In this document: piece after piece, positions 41,979-50,194 of the stretch
Position numbering within the stretch: position 1 is the stretch's first letter
Layout: every line of letters begins with the position of its first letter
NCBI GenBank assembly: GCA_021203905.1
Contig: JAJQAG010000004.1
Span: 1 to 64,000, forward strand
Direction of reading: 5' to 3'
Length of the DNA stretch: 64,000 nt
Origin: Coprobacillus sp.
GTDB lineage: Bacteria > Bacillota_I > Bacilli_A > RFN20 > CAG-826
Position numbers and translations under genes: made by a program
Notes under the pieces: model-generated
The model's input: the letters and a program-made list of their open reading frames with translations, nothing else
The model's database searches: none
What the model was told of the DNA's origin: nothing

Positions 41979-42727
41979 GCAAAGAAAAAGGACTTCATGG
42001 AGATTTTGCCTTTAAAAGTGATAAGGGCATTGTCAGAAGTAGCAACGAAGATCGTTGTATTGCTTTAATGAGCAGTTACGATGATGTCTTACTCGCTGTG
42101 GCGGATGGAATGGGTGGTTATAACAAAGGTGATTTAGCCGCACAAATGACTATTGACTATCTCAAAGAAGCCTTTCTTGCTCGCAAAAGATTTTACACTG
42201 CAAATGGTATGCACCATTGGTTAAAAAAGAATATTAAGAAAATTAATACACTCGTCTATGAAAAATCCATCTCTGGTCCAGATTATTCTGGGATGGGAAC
42301 CACATTAACTTGCGTTGTGGTCATGAAAAACAAAGCAATTTACGCTCAAATTGGTGATTCTCGTGCGTATGCTTATACCTCTGATACTCTTGAACAAGTG
42401 ACAGAAGATCAATCTCTTGTTGAATATTACTATCGAACAGGACAAATTTCTGAAGAAGAAAAAATAACCCACCAAAATAAAAATGTTCTCACTAATGCTT
42501 TAGGAACATTCCCCTCCCTATCCCTTGCAATATCCACCAAACCATATCATGGAGAAGGTATCTTTCTCTGTAGTGATGGCTTGTATAATAATCTTGGAAT
42601 TAATGACATTAAAAACATTCTTCAATGCAATGAAGGGCTCTCTATTAAAGCGAGTATGCTTATCTCTAGTGCAAACAGTAATAATTCCAATGATAATCTC
42701 TCCGTTGTGTTATGGGAGAGTAAGTAA
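41975..42727 (+). CDS. PP2C-family Ser/Thr phosphatase
   Basis: RSSNEDRC, VADGMGGYNKGD, GDSRAYAY. Confidence 0.94.
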   Translation: MSKEKGLHGDFAFKSDKGIVRSSNEDRCIALMSSYDDVLLAVADGMGGYNKGDLAAQMTIDYLKEAFLARKRFYTANGMHHWLKKNIKKINTLVYEKSISGPDYSGMGTTLTCVVVMKNKAIYAQIGDSRAYAYTSDTLEQVTEDQSLVEYYYRTGQISEEEKITHQNKNVLTNALGTFPSLSLAISTKPYHGEGIFLCSDGLYNNLGINDIKNILQCNEGLSIKASMLISSANSNNSNDNLSVVLWESK

Positions 42728-42729
42728 GG

Positions 42730-43611
42730 ATGGAACTAAAACCCGGCCAAATGATAAATGACCTCTACCGCATCACGGGAGATGTCGGTCGTGGTGGTAT
42801 GGCGGAAATTTATGAAGCCTACGATGTTTTACATAAGCGCCCCGTCGCTCTTAAATTCATTCGTGAAGATACGATGAAAAATCCTAAAAATGTCAGGCGT
42901 TTTGAAAATGAAGCGGCGATTGCCTCCTCTTTAAATCACCCTAACATTGTCGCCGTTTACGACCATGGTGAAGTTGACGGCAGAGCCTATATTGTCAATG
43001 AACTTATCAAAGGATCAACCTTAAAAGAAATCTTAGATATTCGCGCTCCTTTATCCATTCCCGAGTGTCTTGACATTATGATTCAAGTCACCGAGGCCTT
43101 AAGCTACGCCCATCAAAAGGGAGTGGTTCATCGTGACATCAAACCTCATAACATTTTTTATGAGACTGATGGAACCGTAAAGATTGGTGATTTTGGGATT
43201 GCCACAGCGGAAGGTGTCACTGCAGAAAATCTTCCGACGAATGATATTCAAGGAAGTGTTCATTATCTCGCTCCAGAGATTACTCAAGGAAAAGGTGCCA
43301 GTGTACAGAGTGATATTTACTCTCTTGGTTGCACTCTTTATGAAATGATTACAGGGCACACTCCCTTTAATGGATCCTCCCCTGTAAAGATTGCCCTTGC
43401 TCATGTCGAACAACCCTTCCCCTCTCCTAGAGTGTATATGCCCTCTTGTCCTCTCTCTCTTGAAACCATCATCTTAAAAGCGTGTCAGAAAAAACCGAAA
43501 GACCGCTATAAAAGTGCAATGGAACTTCATGATGACCTTATCAAGGTCAAAGAAAATAAAGATATTGATGAAAAGAAAGGCTTTATGTCCAGAATTTTTG
43601 GTTTTAAATAA
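42730..43611 (+). CDS. Ser/Thr protein kinase, soluble form without TM/PASTA region
   Basis: VHRDIKPHNIF, IGDFGIA, HYLAPE; ends ~20 aa after the kinase domain. Confidence 0.93.
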   Translation: MELKPGQMINDLYRITGDVGRGGMAEIYEAYDVLHKRPVALKFIREDTMKNPKNVRRFENEAAIASSLNHPNIVAVYDHGEVDGRAYIVNELIKGSTLKEILDIRAPLSIPECLDIMIQVTEALSYAHQKGVVHRDIKPHNIFYETDGTVKIGDFGIATAEGVTAENLPTNDIQGSVHYLAPEITQGKGASVQSDIYSLGCTLYEMITGHTPFNGSSPVKIALAHVEQPFPSPRVYMPSCPLSLETIILKACQKKPKDRYKSAMELHDDLIKVKENKDIDEKKGFMSRIFGFK

Positions 43612-44456
43612 TGACGGGTTTAGTAGTTGGACAAGCACCAAATATCTATTATGTCAAAGCGGACGAGGTCATCTATCGTCTCTCCCCTCGGGGTCTTTTT
43701 AAGATTCACAATCTCTCTGTTATGGTGGGAGATGTCGTGGAGTTTGATGAGAACACGCTCGCAATTTATGAGATCCATGAGAGAAAGAGAGTGTTAAGAC
43801 ATCCAAAGGTGGCTAACATTGATCAACTCGTCATCGTCATGTCTCTTAAAGAACCAGATTTCTCTTACTACTTACTTTGTAAGTATTTGACTTACGCCAA
43901 TTCGCAAGAGATTGAATCACAAGTTATTCTCACCAAGACTGATTTAGTGGATTCCTCTCTTATTAAGGAAGTGGATGAATTTCTCACCACTTTAAATATT
44001 AAGCATTACTTTATTTCTAATAAAACTGGAGAAGGACTTGAGACACTTCATAACCTCTTCTCTCATCATCTCAATGTTTTATGTGGCCAGTCTGGAGTGG
44101 GTAAATCCTCTCTTCTCAACTCTCTAGATCCCACTTTTGAAAGAGAGATAGGGGAGTATTCAACTTCTCTCAATCGAGGAAAGCACAAGACAACCTCTAC
44201 GATGCTACTCCCATTCCTAGATGGTTATATCGCAGACACTCCAGGATTCTCTTCTCTTGAGCTTCGTCTCAGCGAGGAAGAATTATCCCATTATTTTCCA
44301 GGATTTTATCCTGGATATCTCTCCTGTTACTATAAGAATTGTCGTCATATTTCTGAACCCCAGTGTGAAATCAAGAAACTAATAAATGAAGGAAAAATTC
44401 CTTCATTAGTGTATGATATATATAGAAAGATGAAAGATGAGATTAATGAATTATGA
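43611..44456 (+). CDS. rsgA: Ribosome small-subunit-dependent GTPase A
   Basis: LCGQSGVGKSSLLN, DTPGFSS, Zn knuckle CYYKNCRHISEPQC. Confidence 0.95.
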   Translation: MTGLVVGQAPNIYYVKADEVIYRLSPRGLFKIHNLSVMVGDVVEFDENTLAIYEIHERKRVLRHPKVANIDQLVIVMSLKEPDFSYYLLCKYLTYANSQEIESQVILTKTDLVDSSLIKEVDEFLTTLNIKHYFISNKTGEGLETLHNLFSHHLNVLCGQSGVGKSSLLNSLDPTFEREIGEYSTSLNRGKHKTTSTMLLPFLDGYIADTPGFSSLELRLSEEELSHYFPGFYPGYLSCYYKNCRHISEPQCEIKKLINEGKIPSLVYDIYRKMKDEINEL

Positions 44457-45106
44457 GTGATGTTAAGATTGCGGCGTCTCTTCTTGCTAGTAACTTCAAA
44501 AACCTTCACAAAGAGATAGTAAGTGTCGAGAAGTTTGGTTGCGAGTATCTTCATTTCGATGTCATGGATGGTCACTTTGTCAATAACATCTCTTTTGGAG
44601 TGCCAGTCCTCGAATCAATCTCTCATATTCATCATATGACCAACGATGTTCATCTCATGATTTTCAATCCTAGTGATTATGTTGAAGCTTTTATTCATGC
44701 GGGAGCAAACATCATTACCTTCCACTACGAAGCAGTAAAGGAAGAAGAGATCCAACCTCTTATTGATAAGATTCATGCTTTAGGCGCGAAAGCGGGACTT
44801 AGCATTAAACCAGAGACGAAAGTGGATGTTGTCCTTCCTTATTTAGATAGTCTTGATCTTGTTCTTGTTATGAGTGTGGAACCAGGTTTTGGGGGACAAG
44901 AGTTTATCCCCTCCTCTCTTGATAAAATTAAAACTCTCCGCAAAAAGATAGATAAAGGCCATTATAACACTCTCATTGAAGTGGATGGGGGAATTAACCA
45001 AGAGAGAGCAAAAGAGTGCACCGATGCTGGTGTGGATATTCTTGTCGCGGGTAACTACATTTTTTCTGCTAATAAAAAACAAGCCATTAGAAGCTTGAAA
45101 GGATAA
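44453..45106 (+). CDS. rpe: Ribulose-phosphate 3-epimerase
   Basis: ASLLASNF, HFDVMDGHFVNNISFG, MSVEPGFGGQEFI, EVDGGIN. Confidence 0.96.
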   Translation: MSDVKIAASLLASNFKNLHKEIVSVEKFGCEYLHFDVMDGHFVNNISFGVPVLESISHIHHMTNDVHLMIFNPSDYVEAFIHAGANIITFHYEAVKEEEIQPLIDKIHALGAKAGLSIKPETKVDVVLPYLDSLDLVLVMSVEPGFGGQEFIPSSLDKIKTLRKKIDKGHYNTLIEVDGGINQERAKECTDAGVDILVAGNYIFSANKKQAIRSLKG

Positions 45107-45110
45107 AACG

Positions 45111-45824
45111 ATGACCACAAATCAAGTGATGGCCTATATTCCTATCCTCGTCATCGTCTTTTTTGTTATCGCGATTATCTTTTCTCGCTATAGCTATAAG
45201 AAGATTCATCATACCCCTCATCGTATGTTACAGACCTTTCCCTACGAGTTTAACGATCCTTTTGCTTATGATAAGAACACCACAGGGAACATCTTTTTAT
45301 TTCTCTCTATTGTCTTAGAGATAATCTACTGTGCTTTCTTTGATTTTACTTACGATAGTAATGCGACAATGTACGTCATTGTCTTTGGGATGGCGTTTCT
45401 CGCTCTCTTCTCTTTAGTGCTCTTCTTTCTTCCCTATCGATATAGTCTGGCCCATCTTGTCATTTCTCTTTTAACTTTTGTCTTCGGATTCCTTGTCGCG
45501 ATTCTTCTTATCTTTAAGGATAGTAGTGTTATCTCTTACTATGGAGATCTCTATAAAGAGAGTGGTGATGCTTCACAATACACTGAAGCGATCATCTCTC
45601 TTATCATCACCATTCTCTGTTCTTTAGCGATGCTATTTGCTCTTCTTCTCGTTCTTATCAGTAAAAACCCCTTTAAACTCGATGAAGTCACTAATCCTGA
45701 TGGGACAGTGAGCTATGAAAGACCAAGAGTATTTGCTCTCGCCACTATGGAGTGGGTCACCATTATCGTAAACTTTGGAACGCTCCTCTCTCTTATGATT
45801 CTCTACTTTGTCTATCTTTCATAA
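45111..45824 (+). CDS. Hypothetical polytopic membrane protein
   Basis: Several hydrophobic segments; linked to rpe. Confidence 0.65.
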   Translation: MTTNQVMAYIPILVIVFFVIAIIFSRYSYKKIHHTPHRMLQTFPYEFNDPFAYDKNTTGNIFLFLSIVLEIIYCAFFDFTYDSNATMYVIVFGMAFLALFSLVLFFLPYRYSLAHLVISLLTFVFGFLVAILLIFKDSSVISYYGDLYKESGDASQYTEAIISLIITILCSLAMLFALLLVLISKNPFKLDEVTNPDGTVSYERPRVFALATMEWVTIIVNFGTLLSLMILYFVYLS

Positions 45825-45842
45825 TCACATAGATGAATAGTA

Positions 45843-45876
45843 AGAAAAAACCATCCTTCTTGGATGGCTTTTTCTT
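45843..45876. terminator. Bidirectional terminator
   Basis: gaaaaaaccatcc-ttctt-ggatggctttttct. Confidence 0.85.
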
Positions 45877-45894
45877 GAACTAAAAATCTATCAA

Positions 45895-46080
45895 TTAGTG
45901 AGACTTAAGGAGGGAGCGATAAGCATGAGCGCTCATACGCACTCTCACTTTTCTTCCATCCACAACTATCGTGTGGGTCTGAAGATTGGTGTTCCACTTA
46001 CGTCTTGTCGCAATCATTGACTTGCTTCTTTTGTTCCCGCTTTGTGGTCCCTTACCAGAGACTGGGCATTTCCTTGACAT
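45895..46080 (-). CDS. rpmB: 50S ribosomal protein L28
   Basis: MSRKCPVSGKGPQSGN..KRSKSMIATRRKWNTNLQ; SD aggaag before ATG 46080. Confidence 0.95.
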   Translation of the reverse strand: MSRKCPVSGKGPQSGNKRSKSMIATRRKWNTNLQTHTIVVDGRKVRVRMSAHAYRSLLKSH

Positions 46081-46158
46081 AATTCGCTTCTTCCTTTCTT
46101 GAATTTTCCTATGTGATATTATCACAAAGGAACGATAACTTGCAATATTTTCTTTTTG

Positions 46159-46617
46159 TTAGAACTTTACATTAGGATATTTAATCATAAACTCATCTTG
46201 ACTCATGAGGTTGTGACACTCTTTTAGCATAATGGGATAGAGCTTCCCCTTCTTATCAAAGGCGATGTATTTCTTAAATCCATCTCTGGTAAAGAAACAG
46301 ACAATCTTTTTTCTTTGGGAGAGGTCTTGATCAATGTAGATGATGTTATCGAAGCGGTAGTGGGTCTTTCTTCTAAATCTGACGACCTCCACTTCAGTCT
46401 TTGAGACAAGGTAATAATTAGAGAAGATGGTAAAAGGATAAAAGATAAGGGCTAAACCTAACCACACCCCAATAATGGTCCACTGACTCCAATCCCAATG
46501 TCCATCTTCAGGTGAGACAAAACGGGAGAAGAAGATAAAGAAAAGAGCAATCCCTAAGACAAGGACTGCAAGTAAAAAGGTTAATGTTGATCTTCCCTTA
46601 GGGGTTGTAAGTTTCAT
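46159..46617 (-). CDS. Hypothetical membrane protein (two TM, PH-like C-terminus possible)
   Basis: Two N-terminal TM segments; last gene of the minus-strand folD cluster. Confidence 0.55.
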   Translation of the reverse strand: MKLTTPKGRSTLTFLLAVLVLGIALFFIFFSRFVSPEDGHWDWSQWTIIGVWLGLALIFYPFTIFSNYYLVSKTEVEVVRFRRKTHYRFDNIIYIDQDLSQRKKIVCFFTRDGFKKYIAFDKKGKLYPIMLKECHNLMSQDEFMIKYPNVKF

Positions 46618-46618
46618 C

Positions 46619-47209
46619 TTATAGTTTATCCACTCCTGTAAGTTCTATGAAGTGGGGGAGTTGTTCACACCACGCACAGAACACATGCCACTCGTTGAGT
46701 TTGTGGTAGCGTCTTTGTAAGTACATCGTTTTAAGTTGTTGATAGTTAGTGGTCATCGTCGCTCCTAGACAGAATCCACATGGTAGCGAGGCAACAACTT
46801 CTCTCCATTTAAGAGCTTTCTCTTCAGCGTCTTCAATAGCGTTATATTCACTAATTAAGTCTTGAACCACACTGATTGCTTTAGGAGAAGTCTCATCCAC
46901 ACATTGACTGGCGACATCAAATTTCATGAGGCAGTGCATCGTCGATTGCGAAGAGACGAAATCAAACCAATGGTATCTCTGCGCTTGTTTCCACCAATAT
47001 AGTGGAGCGGTCACATCCATCTGGACAATGATCCCTTTAAGGTAATTATCGTGGCCCTCACCATTACGTTGGTTTCCGAGGTTAATTGCTCTCTTATAAT
47101 CTTTATCGGTGACCTCAGTCCGGTCAAAAGAAGTTCTCATCGGGTTACCTGAGGCTTTGATAGATTTATCGAGTCCGTAGACTTCAGTATTGATAATATT
47201 AAAATTCAT
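46619..47209 (-). CDS. Phage-type conserved protein, possible divergent ThyX-like flavin-dependent thymidylate synthase
   Basis: QAQRYHWFDFVSSQSTMH and LP..ATMTTNYQQLKTMYLQRRYHKLNEW; overlaps folD and is linked to dCMP deaminase. Confidence 0.4.
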   Translation of the reverse strand: MNFNIINTEVYGLDKSIKASGNPMRTSFDRTEVTDKDYKRAINLGNQRNGEGHDNYLKGIIVQMDVTAPLYWWKQAQRYHWFDFVSSQSTMHCLMKFDVASQCVDETSPKAISVVQDLISEYNAIEDAEEKALKWREVVASLPCGFCLGATMTTNYQQLKTMYLQRRYHKLNEWHVFCAWCEQLPHFIELTGVDKL

Positions 47210-47993
47210 GTTCGTAGGCCTCTAATACATTTTCCATGAGTGCTAAGCGGGTTAAAAGACCCACTCCACGAGGAACGGGAGTTTGAAGTCTGACAGGTAA
47301 GCCTGGCTCACAGTCCCCATAGAGCTTCCCATCCACACGACTAATGCCGACATCGACTACCACGGCACTTTCTTTAAACTTAAAGGTGTGATCAATGAGT
47401 CCTTTACGACCGGTAGCGACCACTAAAATATCCGCATTTTCCACATATCTTTCCATATCTTCTCTCTTGGTCTTAGAGTGAAGAATAGTGACATTACCAT
47501 TGAGTTTAAGGAAGAGTTTTGCCATGGGTTTACCCACAATCTCACTTCTTCCAATAACCACGCAGTTCTGGCCTTCTATTTGAATATTCTCTTCTTTTAA
47601 GTAATCGATTATCCCTCTAGGAGTGCAAGCTTCAAAATGAGAGAAGGGATTAAAACCATCGATATCTTTATTTGGGGCAATAGCCGCTTTGACATGAGTG
47701 GGATCAATGTGCTTGGGAACTGGTAATTGCACAATAATTCCATGAACATCCGCACTGTTATTAAGATCATCAATCAACTCTAAAAGTGTTTCTTCACTCG
47801 TGTCTTCTTCAAGTTTAATATGTCTCACTCTGATCCCAAGTTCGCTGGCATCCTTAATCTTTCCTGAGACATAGATATTGCTTCCTTCATCATCGTTGAC
47901 TTGAATGATAACAAAATATGGAGCGGATGGGAGAGTGGCCACTTGCTCTTTAATTCTCTCTTTTTCTTCTTTTACATAATCAACGATTTCCAT
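47199..47993 (-). CDS. folD: Methylene-THF dehydrogenase/cyclohydrolase
   Basis: GIIVQLPVPKHID, CVVIGRSEIVGKPMA, TPVPRGVG; ORF trimmed to ATG 47993. Confidence 0.93.
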   Translation of the reverse strand: MEIVDYVKEEKERIKEQVATLPSAPYFVIIQVNDDEGSNIYVSGKIKDASELGIRVRHIKLEEDTSEETLLELIDDLNNSADVHGIIVQLPVPKHIDPTHVKAAIAPNKDIDGFNPFSHFEACTPRGIIDYLKEENIQIEGQNCVVIGRSEIVGKPMAKLFLKLNGNVTILHSKTKREDMERYVENADILVVATGRKGLIDHTFKFKESAVVVDVGISRVDGKLYGDCEPGLPVRLQTPVPRGVGLLTRLALMENVLEAYEHEF

Positions 47994-48003
47994 ACTTATT
48001 TCC

Positions 48004-48474
48004 TTAATATTTAATCTTTGGGACTTTCGCGTTATACACTCTCGTCTTGACTCCGGCGAGAGAGAGGAGGATAACACTGGCTTGGGTCTCTGTGGTGTCT
48101 GGATATTTATTCTCCATATAGACAACTTCTTTTATTCCTGTTTGAATAATCGCTTTTGCGCATTCATTGCAAGGGAAGAGAGTGACATATAAGATGCAAT
48201 CTTTAAGAGCACTTCCATCTCTGGCATTTAAGATGGCATTTAGTTCCGCATGACAGACATAGAGATATTTTGAATCAAGTCCCTCACCTTTATTCCATGA
48301 GACTTTCTCTTCATCTATTCCTGAGGGCATTCCGTTGTAACCAATGGAGACGACCTTGTGGTCTTTATCCACAATACACGCTCCTACTTTGGTATTGGGA
48401 TCTTTACTCCTTAAAGCGCTAAGGAGAGCAATTCCCATAAAGTATTCATCCCAGCTAATATTATCGCTTTTCAT
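48004..48474 (-). CDS. dCMP deaminase (ComEB-type)
   Basis: CHAELNAILNA, TLFPCNECAKAIIQ zinc deaminase motifs. Confidence 0.92.
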   Translation of the reverse strand: MKSDNISWDEYFMGIALLSALRSKDPNTKVGACIVDKDHKVVSIGYNGMPSGIDEEKVSWNKGEGLDSKYLYVCHAELNAILNARDGSALKDCILYVTLFPCNECAKAIIQTGIKEVVYMENKYPDTTETQASVILLSLAGVKTRVYNAKVPKIKY

Positions 48475-48620
48475 AACTAATCACCTTAATTAGATATTTT
48501 ACAAAAAAGCGCCTCATAAATAAATTATATTTATTCCCACTTTTTAAAATGATGGAGAAAACTAGATTTCATCGTTGTCGAAATTATTGTGTTTTCTTCC
48601 TCTAGGAGTATATTAAAGGT

Positions 48621-49916
48621 ATGAAAAAGTTTTCTAAACTTATCATAAGTTTATCTTGTGTCTGTATTTGCTCTCTCTCTGGTTGCTCTGGGGCAACAGT
48701 TTATGGAAGTCCCAAAAAGACAAGAGAGCTTTCCTATGAAGAGGAAGGTAGTGAGGCTTATTTAGAGGTCTTAAGTGCTCTTGATACTTTTGGAATGAAG
48801 TTTGCGTCTTGTTGCTATCAAGGGACAAGCACCAATGTCGCCATCTCTCCTCTCTCTTTATACTCCGCTTTAGCGTTAGCCGCGTGTTGTGCTTCATCTC
48901 AGACGAGAGACGAGATTCTCTCCGCTTTAGGAGTGGACTACTCTACTCTTGTCTCAGGTTATGAGATTTTATATAACGATGTCACAGAGAAAACCTATTC
49001 TAATAAAGGAGATCTAAGATCAGAGCTAGACCTTACTAATTCCCTTTGGTTACAAAAGGATCTTGAGGTTAATAAATCCACAGTGAAAGAGTTATCAAAT
49101 AACTTCTACACTTATACCCAAGGAGTGGACTTTAATGGTAATAATACCAGTGCGAATAATGAGATTACCAAGTTTATTAAGAAACACACTCATAGCTTAA
49201 TTGAGAGAGACTTTGACTTTGATGTCTCCACTTTATTTGTGCTCTTAAATACTTTGTATTTAAAAGATGTCTGGAGAGAAGAGGGAAATGATATCTCTTC
49301 CTATGGAAAAAAGACCTTTACTCAAGGGGATGGCACTACAGTGAGTGTTCCTCTTTACTATCGAAATTACATTACAGGAAAGCCATATGAAGGCACAAAC
49401 TTCACGAGTTTCTATGCTTCTACCTATAGCGGTTATCGTCTCACCTTTATTAAACCTAATGAGGGCTACACAGTGAGTGAAATCTATAGTGAAGAAACCT
49501 TTAATGAGGCGATGAATGCCACTTATATCAGGCAAGACGATACCCTTATGGAAAGATACAACACCAGAAGTATCTTCCCCGAATTCAGTGCGAGTTATGA
49601 TAGTGATGTCAGCGGGATCCTAAAAAGTGAGTTTGGGATTAATGATCTCTTTAGTGAAACAAACTGTGATATGTCTAATCTCACTGATAGTCATGTCTAC
49701 TGCTCTAAAGTAGAGCATGTCACTCAACTTGAAGTCACTAAGAAAGGGATTGAAGGAAGTGCAGTCTCTATCCTTGACATGGCGGGTAGCGGTGCTACTG
49801 TTGGTGAATATACAGAGGTCTACTTTGACTTTATCCTTGATCATGCCTTTATGTATGTCTTAACCGCTATAAATGGAGAACCACTCTTTATGGGAGTGGT
49901 TAATACATTATCTTAA
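48621..49916 (+). CDS. Serpin-family lipoprotein
   Basis: Lipobox ICSLSGC, NVAISPLSLYSALALAA, C-term HAFMYVLTAINGEPLFMGVV. Confidence 0.9.
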   Translation: MKKFSKLIISLSCVCICSLSGCSGATVYGSPKKTRELSYEEEGSEAYLEVLSALDTFGMKFASCCYQGTSTNVAISPLSLYSALALAACCASSQTRDEILSALGVDYSTLVSGYEILYNDVTEKTYSNKGDLRSELDLTNSLWLQKDLEVNKSTVKELSNNFYTYTQGVDFNGNNTSANNEITKFIKKHTHSLIERDFDFDVSTLFVLLNTLYLKDVWREEGNDISSYGKKTFTQGDGTTVSVPLYYRNYITGKPYEGTNFTSFYASTYSGYRLTFIKPNEGYTVSEIYSEETFNEAMNATYIRQDDTLMERYNTRSIFPEFSASYDSDVSGILKSEFGINDLFSETNCDMSNLTDSHVYCSKVEHVTQLEVTKKGIEGSAVSILDMAGSGATVGEYTEVYFDFILDHAFMYVLTAINGEPLFMGVVNTLS

Positions 49917-49964
49917 TGTCTTTATCTTTATATTTTATTTTGATAAAATAAAAGCAATTCGATG

Positions 49965-50176
49965 AGGGAAAAGAAATCTAACATTCTCTTCTTAGAGAGT
50001 AGTGGTGGCTGGAAGCACTATAGGAGAAGTTAGATGGGCCACTTCCTGAGAGCGACTAATCCTCGCCGGTTAAGACTCCGTAAATGTCTAATTAAGAGCG
50101 TTATATCTCACAAGAGATAACGAATAAGGATGGTACCGCGGTTAAATAATCGTTCCTTAGATTAGGAACTTTTTTA
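49965..50176 (+). promoter_or_regulatory. T-box leader controlling alaS
   Basis: AAGGATGGTACCGCG at 50126-50140, terminator gttcct/aggaac + tttttt at 50152-50175, upstream stem I-like structure. Confidence 0.92.
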
Positions 50177-50194
50177 TGTTTAAGGAGAAGAAAG

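Noticed and set aside
46619-47209. Calling the protein a definite ThyX
   Set aside because: The canonical RHRxxS motif is not present; kept only as a hypothesis supported by gene context.
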